DNA from: Basidiobolus meristosporus CBS 931.73
Taxonomy: Eukaryota > Basidiobolomycota > Basidiobolomycetes > Basidiobolales > Basidiobolaceae
Direction: 5' to 3'
DNA length: 64,000 nt
Assembly: GCA_002104905.1 (NCBI GenBank)
Contig: MCFE01000158.1
Span: forward strand, 1-64,000
The notes below the pieces were generated by a model that worked only from the letters and a program-made list of their open reading frames with translations, did no database searches and had not been told where the DNA came from. The position numbers and the translations under genes are program-made. This document shows positions 37,648 to 47,251 of this stretch, in pieces; position 1 is the stretch's first letter, and each line of letters opens with the position of its first letter.

Positions 37648-38622
37648 ATGAGAAGCCTACGTTGCGCTTTGCTTCTTGCTTTACTTCTCCTGACCAACGC
37701 CCAAGAGACGCTTAAGGTTATCAAGCGATACAGCGAGTTGTCGACCCTTGCATCCATATTGAACAACACGGACTCCGACGTGGCCCAATTCCTACTCACC
37801 AACTCCAGCCAGTATACCTTTCTTGCTCCTACGGACAAGGCCTTCAAAGAAGCGAACATTGACTCTGATAATGCATATATGTTCATTAATCTCCTCAAAT
37901 ATCACGTGATTCCAGAGATCATCAACTCCACCACCTGGGAGTCATCCCCATTCCCCGCCACTCTCCTCGCTAAGGCGCCCTTGGTAAATCTTCCAGAAAA
38001 CAAAACCCAGGTTTTGTTCGCAAAGAAAGATGGAAAGTACCTTTCTGTATCGTATGGTTTAGGAGGCGCCAAGATAGTGCAGCCCGATATCCCCACCTCG
38101 AATGGGATTATCCATCAAGTAGACCATGTTCTCTCCCCGCCAATCAACCCAAGCGAGGTGATGAAGGCGGCTAACCTGACCCGGTTTCTGGAGTTGATGC
38201 GAAGAACCGGGTTCGTCAACGCTATGGACAAGTTCAAAGGGATCACCATGTTTGTTCCCACCAACGCAGCCCTTGAAACACTGGATTGGAGTAAGCTCCG
38301 GGGGATCACCCTCGACAACCTGGTAAAATACCACATCGTCACCCCCACCGTCGGGTACTCTGCGGACCTCAAGAACGGGACTTTGCCGAGCCTGCATGGC
38401 GCGAATCTGATCATAACCAAGTCCGGCACCTCGGTGACGGTGAACAATGCGAAGCTGGTGATGCAGGACATATTAACGAACAATGGGGTCTTGCATGTCG
38501 TGGACTCCATCCTAAAGCCTAGCCCTATGGTAGACGCGAGTGGCGTCAGCTCCAGTGCGCGCAGAGCAGCAATCATCAGCATTCACCTATTGATCAGCAT
38601 CATCATTTTGCACGCCATGTAG
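37648..38622 (+). CDS. Fasciclin-domain (FAS1) surface protein, probably GPI-anchored
   Basis: A single-exon protein of 324 residues. A signal peptide covers residues 1-18 (MRSLRCALLLALLLLTNA). Two FAS1 domains follow, each with the H1 and H2 motifs: YTFLAPTDKAF...VDHVLSPP and ITMFVPTNAAL...NNGVLHVVDSIL. There are several N-glycosylation sequons (NNT, NSS, NST, NKT, NLT, NGT). The C-terminus is hydrophobic (AAIISIHLLISIIILHAM) after a Ser-rich stretch, typical of a GPI signal. FAS1 proteins act in cell adhesion or wall contacts. The start is ATG 37648. Confidence 0.9.
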   Translation: MRSLRCALLLALLLLTNAQETLKVIKRYSELSTLASILNNTDSDVAQFLLTNSSQYTFLAPTDKAFKEANIDSDNAYMFINLLKYHVIPEIINSTTWESSPFPATLLAKAPLVNLPENKTQVLFAKKDGKYLSVSYGLGGAKIVQPDIPTSNGIIHQVDHVLSPPINPSEVMKAANLTRFLELMRRTGFVNAMDKFKGITMFVPTNAALETLDWSKLRGITLDNLVKYHIVTPTVGYSADLKNGTLPSLHGANLIITKSGTSVTVNNAKLVMQDILTNNGVLHVVDSILKPSPMVDASGVSSSARRAAIISIHLLISIIILHAM

Positions 38623-39084
38623 GATGCATGCCCAATCAACCTATTGTTCACAGACTCTGGTTATGTAATGATGCGACTAACTTAAAAGGGAACAGCTGGC
38701 CCAAACCAAATAGGTATCAAATTATTTCCGATAATCCACCTAAACCCTTTCTCTGTACTGCAACAGAACTAGTTTTTGAATGTGTCAGGATCTATCGATC
38801 GCTCCCCGTAAACTATGGGAATGTTCCAGGAAACCCATCCAATTTTCCATGGGGAATTCAGTGGCGGTGGATTAGTTACTGGCGGTGAGATCGATTATTA
38901 ATGAGGCTTCCTTCTCAGCCACCTTTTTTTCATATAAGTTCGGCCATTTTCGAGGGTCGTTCCCTTTTCTCCAAATCGTGTGAATTTCCCTTGCCACCCC
39001 GAACCGCTCTGTGTTCCAAGCCAGCCGTTTCTTCGTATACCACCACCACACGAACCTCTCCAAGTTGAAGCCCCCTTCCTTCAG
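38623..39084. other. Spacer and promoter of zinc-finger copy 1
   Basis: About 460 bp between the fasciclin stop codon and the zinc-finger gene start. A plus-strand frame is open from 38980 into the gene but shows no conserved features. Confidence 0.4.
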
Positions 39085-40560
39085 ATGGAATACGCACCTA
39101 AGGAACACGTGCTGCCCCCTTTAAACCCCACCGTCGCCCCCTCCATTATCATGAACCTAACTTCCGTTTCCAACAATCTGAAGGGGGTAAAAGCGACGGC
39201 CGGTTTATCAAAAGATATGTTGCGCAAAGGAAGCACTCCAAAACCCTTCCCTACGTTCTCCTCACCAGCAAGCGACGACAGTACCGCGAAAGAGGCGAGC
39301 TTGGAGAAGGTAGTCTGCTCTAGCCAAGTGATACAGCCTGAGCGCACAGACGACGACCACCTTTCCAAAGCCGGTTTGGTCCCGGCTTCTGGCCAAGAGC
39401 GACGAGAAATGAAAAGGAAATTCGAAGGGGTCACCTCCGACTCGACTCCTAAGAAAATCCTTCCCCATAGGGATACGAATGATTCTGATACTGAAAATCC
39501 GAACTTGAAACCAGTTGTCAAAGATGAAATCGGTCGCCGCCCTCAGTTACCGCTGGACCCTGTAGCTCCTAAACTGACTGATAATATATCGGTGCTTCCG
39601 TTACCTGCCGGGTTTGGGGAGGTAGAGCTCGAAGCGATTAGGATCCTCGGCTCTTTCAGCCAACCTCGCGACGCCAGTGGCCCATCTCATTTGGATGGGA
39701 ACAGCAGCATCAATTCCTCTCGAGCAACCTCTGTCGAGTACACGCCACCACATCAGCAACAACAACAGCAACACACAACAACACCAACAGCAGCAATCGC
39801 TACAGCCACATCCAGCACTGCCCCTACCGCTGGCTCTTCCCCAACTACAACTGCACCCGCACCAACACCAACATCAACATCAACACCATGTCGGCTCCCC
39901 ACTGCTAGGGCCAAGGCTAATGTACGATACCTCCAACCAAAGCTCGCCTATGTCAAGCAGAGCGAACTCCCCGAGTGCACCACCAAGTCAGCGAGTGGGG
40001 CGCCGCGGACGAGGGAGCGTGAGGGCACAGCACCACTCGGAGCCGGTGAGCCCGGCGAGCAGCGGAGTGGATGAGCTGCGGAGCGATGACGAGGGAAAGT
40101 CCCCGGGGATGTTCCGGTGTGAGCATCCGCACTGCGGCAAGACCTTTGGGAGGCTGTACAATCTCAAATCACACACGCGCACACACACGGACGACCGACC
40201 ATTCAAGTGTGACCAGTGCGAGCAAGCGTTCAGTCGGAACCACGACCTGAAGAGGCACCAGAAGATCCACACGGGGATCAAGCCCTTCGAGTGCACGGCA
40301 TGCGGGAAGAAGTTCTCTCGGATGGATGCACTTGGCAGGCACCGGGCGAAGAAGCCCGAGTGTCTCGGAGAAAGCGTGAAGGCTGAAAATGGCAGTGTGC
40401 GAGGAGAGAAGCAGAGAGAAGGGGTAGGTGAGGGAGCAGATATGTGTGTGGTGTGTAGAGAGATAGATAGAGAGGAGCAGTATAGACATGGACATCACGA
40501 AGGTAAAGAATGTGGCCGGTCCATCAGCCGTATTTACTTGTGCAAATCTTCGATAAACCC
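39085..40560 (+). pseudogene. C2H2 zinc-finger transcription factor, copy 1 (frameshifted)
   Basis: The reading frame from ATG 39085 (MEYAPKEHVLPPLNP...) stays open to 40074, but the three C2H2 fingers are in another frame (open 39677-40816). Compared with copy 2, a 4-bp net insertion in the CAA/CAG repeat at about 39760-39800 shifts the frame before the fingers. Translated normally it makes a 329-residue protein with a novel Ala/Thr/Pro-rich tail and no fingers. The fingers themselves are unchanged (C-x4-C, C-x2-C, C-x2-C types). The N-terminal third (39085-39600) is only distantly like copy 2. It may be a pseudogene, a truncated product, or a sequencing error in a microsatellite. Confidence 0.75.
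39607..40550. repeat. Left arm of ~0.94 kb inverted repeat
   Basis: From GCCGGGTTTGGGG (39607) to ACTTGTGCAAATC (~40550) the sequence is nearly identical to the reverse complement of ~41503-42435. Arms are separated by ~950 bp. The visible differences are two microsatellite indels (net +4 and +6) and a few substitutions. Confidence 0.85.
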
Positions 40561-40816
40561 ATATCGCAACAGGATTCCTGCGACAACACTCCTCACCCCC
40601 CCCCGCCATCAGAGCAGCACGACTAGATGCTACCGAATACAAAACTACGGTCAGGGATGGTTTACGAAAATGTATATTCAAATTAGATTTTACAGTAGAA
40701 GTTCAGTAGAAAATAAACGCATCCGTATGAGGACCAATTTGCTGGGAACACATCATAAGCACATGTGGACGCATATGGCACCCATTGGTCGGCGCATCCA
40801 TCTCGGAAGAAACTAA

Positions 40817-41451
40817 GGTGCATGTTTTGATTTCAAATGAATCCATTTCTTCCGAGGGGATGATTGGTCCAGCCACCGCTGTCGAGACCCTTTTTCGCCC
40901 AAATTAAGGTCCGGTCGAGGGGATGTTTGGAATGGGAACTTATTGAAACATTTATGAGTTCTCCACGGACCCTGCGGTTGGATCATCCCAATTCACTTCC
41001 CATATCCACTTCCCATATCCACTTCCAAATCCAGCCCCCCTTCCTCGTCCCCATTCGCCCACCCACCCGAAATGGCTTAGCCATCATCGAGATTTATGAG
41101 GTGTACGTGAGGGCTTAGACGAGGGTGGCGCAATCCCCTCGCGGTCGTCCTTGGCTGGATGAACGGATGATGCGGTTGGGAGAGCTCGAGAAAAAAATGA
41201 TGCTCGCGTTGAGGTTGCGGGATATAGCCATGATCGGAGGGGTGAGAGAGGGAGGGGGGTGGGGGATTAGGGATCTTCGTGGTGATTTGGCGACCGAGTT
41301 TTATTAAATTTACATAGGTGTCAGCTAAAAATATACCTACAGTGACAAAAGAGTATCCTTTCCCATTTTTCCCCCCGAGAAATCTACAAACCATTGGGAT
41401 ATATTGTTAGGTGGTTGATTTTCTATTCGGATCCTCGATACCGGCTCTGTT
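40817..41451. other. Convergent spacer between zinc-finger copies
   Basis: Spacer of the inverted repeat. A pyrimidine-rich CCATATCCACTTCC tandem lies at about 40997-41023. Frames on both strands lack recognisable features. Confidence 0.45.
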
Positions 41452-42921
41452 TCAGCGGAGGTGGATCTTTACAAAATTGGCTCCTCTTGATAACACGCTA
41501 GGCGATTTGCGCAAGTAAATACGGCTGATGGACCGGCCACATTCTTTACCTTCGTGATGTCCATGTCTATACTGCTCCTCTCTATCTATCTCTCTACACA
41601 CCACACACATATCTGCTCCCTCACCTACCCCTTCTCTCTGCTTCTCTCCTCGCACACTGCCGTTTTCAGCCTTCACGCTTTCTCCGAGACACTCGGGCTT
41701 CTTCGCCCGGTGCCTGCCAAGTGCATCCATCCGAGAGAACTTCTTCCCGCATGCCGTGCACTCGAAGGGCTTGATCCCCGTGTGGATCTTCTGGTGCCTC
41801 TTCAGGTCGTGGTTCCGACTGAACGCTTGCTCGCACTGGTCACACTTGAATGGTCGGTCGTCCGTGTGTGTGCGCGTGTGTGATTTGAGATTGTACAGCC
41901 TCCCAAAGGTCTTGCCGCAGTGCGGATGCTCACACCGGAACATCCCCGGGGACTTTCCCTCGTCATCGCTCCGCAGCTCATCCACTCCGCTGCTCGCCGG
42001 GCTCACCGGCTCCGAGTGGTGCTGTGCCCTCACGCTCCCTCGTCCGCGGCGCCCCACTCGCTGACTTGGTGGTGCACTTGGGGAGTTCGCTCTGCTTGAC
42101 ATAGGCGAGCTTTGGTTGGAGGTATCGTACATTAGCCTTGGCCCTAGCAGTGGGGAGCCGACATGGTGTGGATGTTGGTGTTGGTGCGGGTGCAGTTGTA
42201 GTTGGGGAAGAACCAGCGGTAGGGGCAGTGCTGGATGTGGCTGTAGCGATTGCTGCTGTTGGTGTTGGTGTTGCTGTTGTTGTTGCTGATGTGGTGGCGT
42301 GTACTCGACAGAGGTTGCTCGAGAGGAATTGATGCTGCTGTTCCCATCCAAATGAGATGGGCCACTGGTGTCGCGAGGTTGGCTGAAAGAGCCGAGGATC
42401 CTAATCGCTTCGAGCTCTACCTCCCCAAACCCGGCTGGTAAAGGGAGCTGCTCAATGTCGGAACAATCGCTTAACGGTTTATCAAGTGTCGAGTCCTCTG
42501 GTAGCTGTAGGTTGTTCTCTTGGGAGCGGAAGGGTTTCTTTGCGGCGGGTGTATATCCGGAAGGCTCCTCGGAGGCCGCTCTCTTCTCCAACTTGGTGGA
42601 TTTCGGGGACGCGGAAGGTCTCGGAGTATGCGACGAATTGTCTAGACCAAACTGGGGCTTGTGCTGATGTTCTGGCTCGGTTTTCACCTGGGGTTCCCTT
42701 TCTATCCGCGTTCTATCGAAAATTGGGTCATCTAAGGTGTGGCGGTGGGAGTAGGACCAGGTGGTTTCTCTTGCGGGGCGTGACTTGACCAAGGCGGCTT
42801 CCACGGCCTCTACTTGGCCCCGAGGGAAGGCTTTGGGCACCGTGGCCAAGTTGATAAGAATGGAAGGAGCATCAATGGCCTTCGTCGGGGACATGATGGG
42901 GTTTTCATATGCGTATTCCAT
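41452..42921 (-). CDS. C2H2 zinc-finger transcription factor, copy 2 (intact)
   Basis: A single-exon protein of 489 residues from ATG 42921. The N-terminal third is disordered with short charged stretches. A shared block LPLPAGFGEVELEAIRILG precedes a Gln/His-rich low-complexity region. Three C2H2 fingers follow: CEHPHCGKTFGRLYNLKSH, FKCDQCEQAFSRNHDLKRH and FECTACGKKFSRMDALGRH, the third ending in H-x5-C. The YNLKSH...HDLKRH...DALGRH series is common in zinc-finger regulators of non-Dikarya fungi and is also Crz1-like in layout. It has a Glu/Arg-rich tail. Upstream codons to 43044 are open but hydrophobic and probably 5' UTR. Confidence 0.85.
   Translation of the reverse strand: MEYAYENPIMSPTKAIDAPSILINLATVPKAFPRGQVEAVEAALVKSRPARETTWSYSHRHTLDDPIFDRTRIEREPQVKTEPEHQHKPQFGLDNSSHTPRPSASPKSTKLEKRAASEEPSGYTPAAKKPFRSQENNLQLPEDSTLDKPLSDCSDIEQLPLPAGFGEVELEAIRILGSFSQPRDTSGPSHLDGNSSINSSRATSVEYTPPHQQQQQQHQHQQQQSLQPHPALPLPLVLPQLQLHPHQHQHPHHVGSPLLGPRLMYDTSNQSSPMSSRANSPSAPPSQRVGRRGRGSVRAQHHSEPVSPASSGVDELRSDDEGKSPGMFRCEHPHCGKTFGRLYNLKSHTRTHTDDRPFKCDQCEQAFSRNHDLKRHQKIHTGIKPFECTACGKKFSRMDALGRHRAKKPECLGESVKAENGSVRGEKQREGVGEGADMCVVCREIDREEQYRHGHHEGKECGRSISRIYLRKSPSVLSRGANFVKIHLR
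41503..42435. repeat. Right arm of ~0.93 kb inverted repeat
   Basis: Reverse-complement partner of 39607-40550, covering the polyglutamine-like region, the zinc fingers and the acidic C-terminal tail of copy 2. Confidence 0.85.
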
Positions 42922-43508
42922 CGGTGAAAGACAATGGGCGACTCGCGGGAGTAGCAGCGGGAATAGCAGCGGGAATAGCAACGGCAATAGAGTTCGCTTC
43001 GACGCTGGAAAAAAGGGACGACAAGGAAAAAAACTGGATTCCAAGGTGGCTGAGATGATGGTGCTCCATCCAGCAGATAAGAAGGCTCCGTGTTGACAGA
43101 TCCCGGTGATTGGTCTATCCGAAATCTGGTTTGGAAAAAAATTTCCACCGACCTATATGGGCACCGGCACCGTAGATAGGATTTGTGCTATACGGAGAGT
43201 GTATAAATTTCTCCCGAGTCCCCTTCGACGAATTGGTGATTTGTTGTTGATTATCAAGTGAAATCGACTCGATGGGTTCAATCTATTTTGTACTCGGCCG
43301 CATGGCACTGGCACTTTCGCAGATCAACCAATTCGCATGGTCTTGGAATCAATGGAAGTCACACCTTGTTTCTTGTGGGTGGCTCATCATGTGGTCACCC
43401 AAGTGTTACCCTGAAGATACTCCCGTTTATTGGAGGTGAAGAGCGCTGGGTGGTGGTGGTGTTGGTGGTGGTTATAGGCTATCTATTTGATACTGCAGAG
43501 GCTTGTTT
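42922..43508. other. Upstream region of zinc-finger copy 2
   Basis: Contains the copy 2 promoter, a GGGAATAGCAGC tandem (about 42946-42990) and a GGTGGT microsatellite (about 43450-43474). No gene seen. Confidence 0.45.
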
Positions 43509-44010
43509 CTACTTAATGCTATGAAAGGCTGAGCCACAAAGCGTATCTGTGGCTATACGTGATAATCCGAACGTACTAGAGGCGCGGCTCCCTCTACGTC
43601 GCCGTATTCGTTTAGCCTTGGATGGTGGCTTATTTACCGATTTTCTTTCTTTTCTTGCTTCCTGTAGTGTAGAGAAGAAACCCGGTGGAAAATTTCGTTG
43701 TGGCAGTAGTGTTCTTAGTGTGTGGCAACCTGGTGCCGATTTCACCGAGAAAGCCCCGACGGGAAAGAGTGGGTTGAGAAGAAGGGGGTCTAGACCGTGA
43801 ACAAAGCACTCGTCGTCGTCCACTTTGACAACTCCAACCGCCGAGGGAAATATCCCCGAAAGTGTGACTGCAGAGCAAAGCGTATGAAGTCAGCCGGAAA
43901 CACGCCAAGGAAACTATGGGGAGTGTCTGCAGCAAGACACGTGGATTCTGAGGGAAGAAGTAGGCCACCACACGGCGTATTCCCGGGTTGAGAAGCCGTT
44001 CTATCAAAGA
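43509..44010 (-). pseudogene. TMEM86/YhhN relic
   Basis: Minus-strand pieces in several frames match the intact paralogue at 44365-45159. These are LQTLPIVSLACFRLTSYA (compare LKALPIISLACFCQTSYA) and ECFVHGLDPLLLNPLFPVGAF (compare the KYFVHGLGSFLLGHLFYIGVF region), followed by a degraded RGKKLFSGV stretch. Frameshifts and missing N- and C-terminal parts show that it is not functional. It probably arose by tandem duplication. Confidence 0.75.
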
Positions 44011-44364
44011 GAGGCAGCTCACATAGTTTGCTTCGTAGTTCATTTGATTTAGAGTAAAATATTCGCCGTCATATGAGTATATTTGGCGAGTGGTAATGTT
44101 GCTGACTGTGGTTCTTGGATAAAGCCGAACCAACTCGCACTCGTTATGTTGTTTGTTACCTTTTATCAACAACACAGCTGCTTGTACAATGGTTAAGCAT
44201 CGTTCATGCCACCCCGGATGCCATTTCTAGATATTTGCGCTGAATGGCAACATGTACCGTCTGGGTGTCAACATATTCTCGCACAAGACGTGCAGCGTCC
44301 GGGGACATAGCTGGCCGCTGGTCAGAATCAAGCCGTTTATGCAGAGTTTATTAAGTTGGGGTGG

Positions 44365-45159
44365 TTATGCTATCCTTGTACGTCTTTTCTTGACCTTTTC
44401 GGATTTCGTGGGGGTTTTTTGTGCATCGATGGTCTTCCCACCAGTCTTCTGTACATACTCGCTGATGGAAATGGTGGAGGAAAGGGTGATGAGGAGCTGA
44501 GCCATGTAGTATGTTGCCATGACATATCTATGACCGTACGAGATGGGTTGAACAAACTTGTTCCAGGCCAACAGGAAGTCAGATATGACGAACATTCCTG
44601 CCCCAACAAAGCCGCGGCTCTCTCCGCGGATATAGGCACACCAGGTCATCCCGACGATCACCAGCGCGTAGAAGGCCACCGGGAAAATGAAGTCCTCTCT
44701 CCCGGTTTTCCGGAGGTTCGGTAACAGGATGTTGAAGAAGATCGAGACGTAAAAGGAGGCCAAGATCACCCCGGAGAAAAGTTTCTTACCCCGGGATACG
44801 GGGCGGCAGCCTGGCACCGAGCTCACTGAGAAGACCCCGATGTAAAAAAGATGCCCGAGTAGGAACGAGCCTAGCCCGTGAACAAAGTACTTGTCGTTGT
44901 CTAGCTCGAGGAAGACGTCCCCAAGGGCCGAGGCGAACAACCCAAAGGTAACAAAGTTCCGAAGTGAGTTGATGCAGGGTGAAGCGTACGAGGTCTGACA
45001 GAAGCACGCCAAAGAAATAATGGGAAGCGCCTTCAACAGGGCGCTTAATTCCACCGGGATGGAGTACGGCTTGTCCTCAACGAGGAACTCAGGTAGTGTC
45101 AAGAGATACCCCAAGTATACGGCAGCTGATGCGAAGAAGGAGAAATAAAAGAGTCTCAT
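44365..45159 (-). CDS. TMEM86/YhhN-family membrane protein (lysoplasmalogenase-like)
   Basis: A single-exon protein of 264 residues with about seven or eight hydrophobic helices, beginning MRLFYFSFFASAAVYLGYLL. The YhhN family core is present: FASALGDVFLELDNDKYFVH, GLGSFLLGHLFYIGVF and FVISDFLLAWNKF. The Asp of ALGDVFLEL and the Asp of VISDFLLAWNKF are the conserved acidic residues proposed as catalytic in TMEM86 enzymes. TMEM86A/B hydrolyse the vinyl-ether bond of lysoplasmalogens; fungi have few plasmalogens, so the substrate here is uncertain. It ends in a basic tail. Confidence 0.85.
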   Translation of the reverse strand: MRLFYFSFFASAAVYLGYLLTLPEFLVEDKPYSIPVELSALLKALPIISLACFCQTSYASPCINSLRNFVTFGLFASALGDVFLELDNDKYFVHGLGSFLLGHLFYIGVFSVSSVPGCRPVSRGKKLFSGVILASFYVSIFFNILLPNLRKTGREDFIFPVAFYALVIVGMTWCAYIRGESRGFVGAGMFVISDFLLAWNKFVQPISYGHRYVMATYYMAQLLITLSSTISISEYVQKTGGKTIDAQKTPTKSEKVKKRRTRIA

Positions 45160-46262
45160 GGTGGTTGAAGTGCTGACGGTGGCAGGGGCAATCTCCGAGA
45201 AACCTCAGTGGCATTTATCGATTTCAGTCGAGGCCAGCAGATTCCCACAGTAGCGTTCAGAAATCTTGTGATGGTCCAAATCCACTGGTTACACGGTCAC
45301 AGTTTGATTGGTGGCAACTCTAACTCGGTTTGGTTCATTGGACTTCAGACGCACAGCTTTCCCCTCAGCCGTGCTCTGTCTATCATTGGGTTTGACATGT
45401 GTTTTCAACTCGGAGGGACCAGACGTTAGGGAAGAAACGGATTTGCCTCCAGATTTGGGTTTCATATAACCTGTTATCCTTCACAGGCGAGAATTCTTGT
45501 GCCCATTGTATTCCGTCTGAGGGGAACCATTCAACTTCATGCACACAAAGTGAACACGGAGGTAACTAGAGCTATGGCTACGAAATGGTTTGCTAATAAC
45601 TTGGTGGATGGATGCTCACACTTGCATATGTTTCGGGCTGGGAACAGTCATCTCACCATGGAAAATTTTGGAACGTGTTGTAATGTTTGATGTTTGCTCA
45701 AGAACAGAGTATCTCAACCTTTGGAGGTTATACTACTCAGTTGGATGGTCCTATTTGGTTAATCCTTCATGAAGTTTAGGCCTTGTTTACATACAATGTG
45801 AAAGATCTCAAAGTTGGAATTCATTGGATTTTTAGCTGGTATTCTGGTGGTATTCTGATGGTATTTTGCTGGTATTCAGCTGGTGTTTCTGCTTCAAACT
45901 TTCAGTTACAATCTTTGGTGGAAGTAACAAGCAGCTGATTAACAAATTTGGTATGAATGCTGGTTGGCCAAGTCTCCCCCTGCAAAGGATATCTGCTGTC
46001 TGCTGCAATGCTAGTAGCTGAGATACAGAGAGTTGTCACTTTTGAGAGTGCTAGAACTCAGCTCATTGTATGATGGTATTCTGCTGGCCTTTTCTTAGTT
46101 TTTTCTTGGAGATATTTTCATGGATATGCTTGTTGTATTTTTGCAACTGACAAGGGAATTTGAGTTTAGAGCTGAGTCATGCAAGATCATATCATAATGT
46201 GCTTGTAGTGGCTGCTATATTGCATTGAATTGCAGTATTAACACTACTGACCATGCTTTCTA
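45160..46262. other. Boundary between gene-dense region and transposon region
   Basis: CpG dinucleotides are common up to about 45.6 kb and then nearly vanish. From ~45780 the DNA is AT-rich with GGTATTCTG/TGGTATT-type short repeats (45835-45900). No gene supported. Confidence 0.5.
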
Positions 46263-46610
46263 TGTTTTAAAAGTTCTGGAGATATTGGAAGAGATTGGGT
46301 GAACAAGTAGTTAAGTGGTTTTCACTTAATGATTTATTGAATGTAAGAGTAGAACTTATACTTTTACATAGTCTTATCAATACAGACATGTACAATCTAT
46401 TTAGGAAGGTCCCAAGAACATGTGTGCAAAGTTTGGGGCTGTTTAGACAACTTTGAGAAATTCCATGTGCTGGGTACCAGACATTTTGGTGAAGATATTG
46501 TGAGTAAATCCCAGCAAGGAATCTGGTCAGCATTCTCTAGGATTTGTAGGTAATGCTCTAAGTGACTAAGTTGGATGCATACTCAGGTGTAACCACCAAT
46601 TCTTCCAACA
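46263..46610. mobile_element. Solo LTR, same family as 364-713
   Basis: A 348-bp unit starting TGTTTTAAAAG and ending TTCCAACA, aligned over its whole length with the LTR at 364-713. The flanking 5-mers do not match each other, so the target duplication is lost or the unit has recombined. Confidence 0.7.
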
Positions 46611-47251
46611 CTCCTACCAGGATAAATATCCATATTGGCAAGTCCTAATTGTGATTTAAGATATTCCAATTTGCCTCCAAGAATAATAATTGTGATGATC
46701 CCATCAAAAGGCCATCACAAAATTATAGTCCTGTGACTAAGAGGTATTGATCCCATCAGGACACTTTGCAAAACTATTGAAAAATAATTGCACCCCAGAT
46801 TTCACCAAAAACTTGGTCAAATTTTTCATCACAACAATATATAAGTGGCTTTTAATTGGTTCCCTGCCAATTTGCTCACTCTCTGATCCCAGACACTCTA
46901 TCACCTCCTACATTTGTGTACATTGATTGGCTATTGCCTCTTTTTCACACTCCTTACTTCCTGATTCAACCATATCTCTTACTTTTCATGCATGCAAATT
47001 GATTTATTTCTGTTGAAACTTCAGTTGTACCTCAATTGCCAATTGTATTGACCTCTACAAGTTCATATACCCTAAACTAACATTAAGCCCAACCCCACAC
47101 TCAACAAGTAACTCCATTAAAATCCACCACCCAATAAGTATTTCAGCTGTAACGCTCTGGTTCCACAGCTTTGGTGGGAACCTAATGGCTTTATGCCACT
47201 GTTCATTCACTGGTTCCCACACATCCTGGTCTTCAGCCAGCACTGCAAGGT

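Noticed and set aside
37648-38622. Fasciclin gene as a transferred bacterial gene
   Set aside because: Two-domain FAS1 proteins with signal peptide and GPI-like tail are common in fungi; nothing in base composition suggests transfer.
41452-42921. Inverted zinc-finger pair as an assembly artefact
   Set aside because: The N-terminal thirds and both flanks differ between copies, so a simple collapsed or mirrored assembly error does not explain it, although read-level support was not available.
42922-43044. Upstream extension of zinc-finger copy 2 as a signal peptide
   Set aside because: The open codons upstream of ATG 42921 are hydrophobic, but a nuclear factor needs no signal peptide, and copy 1 also begins its similarity at the MEYA start.
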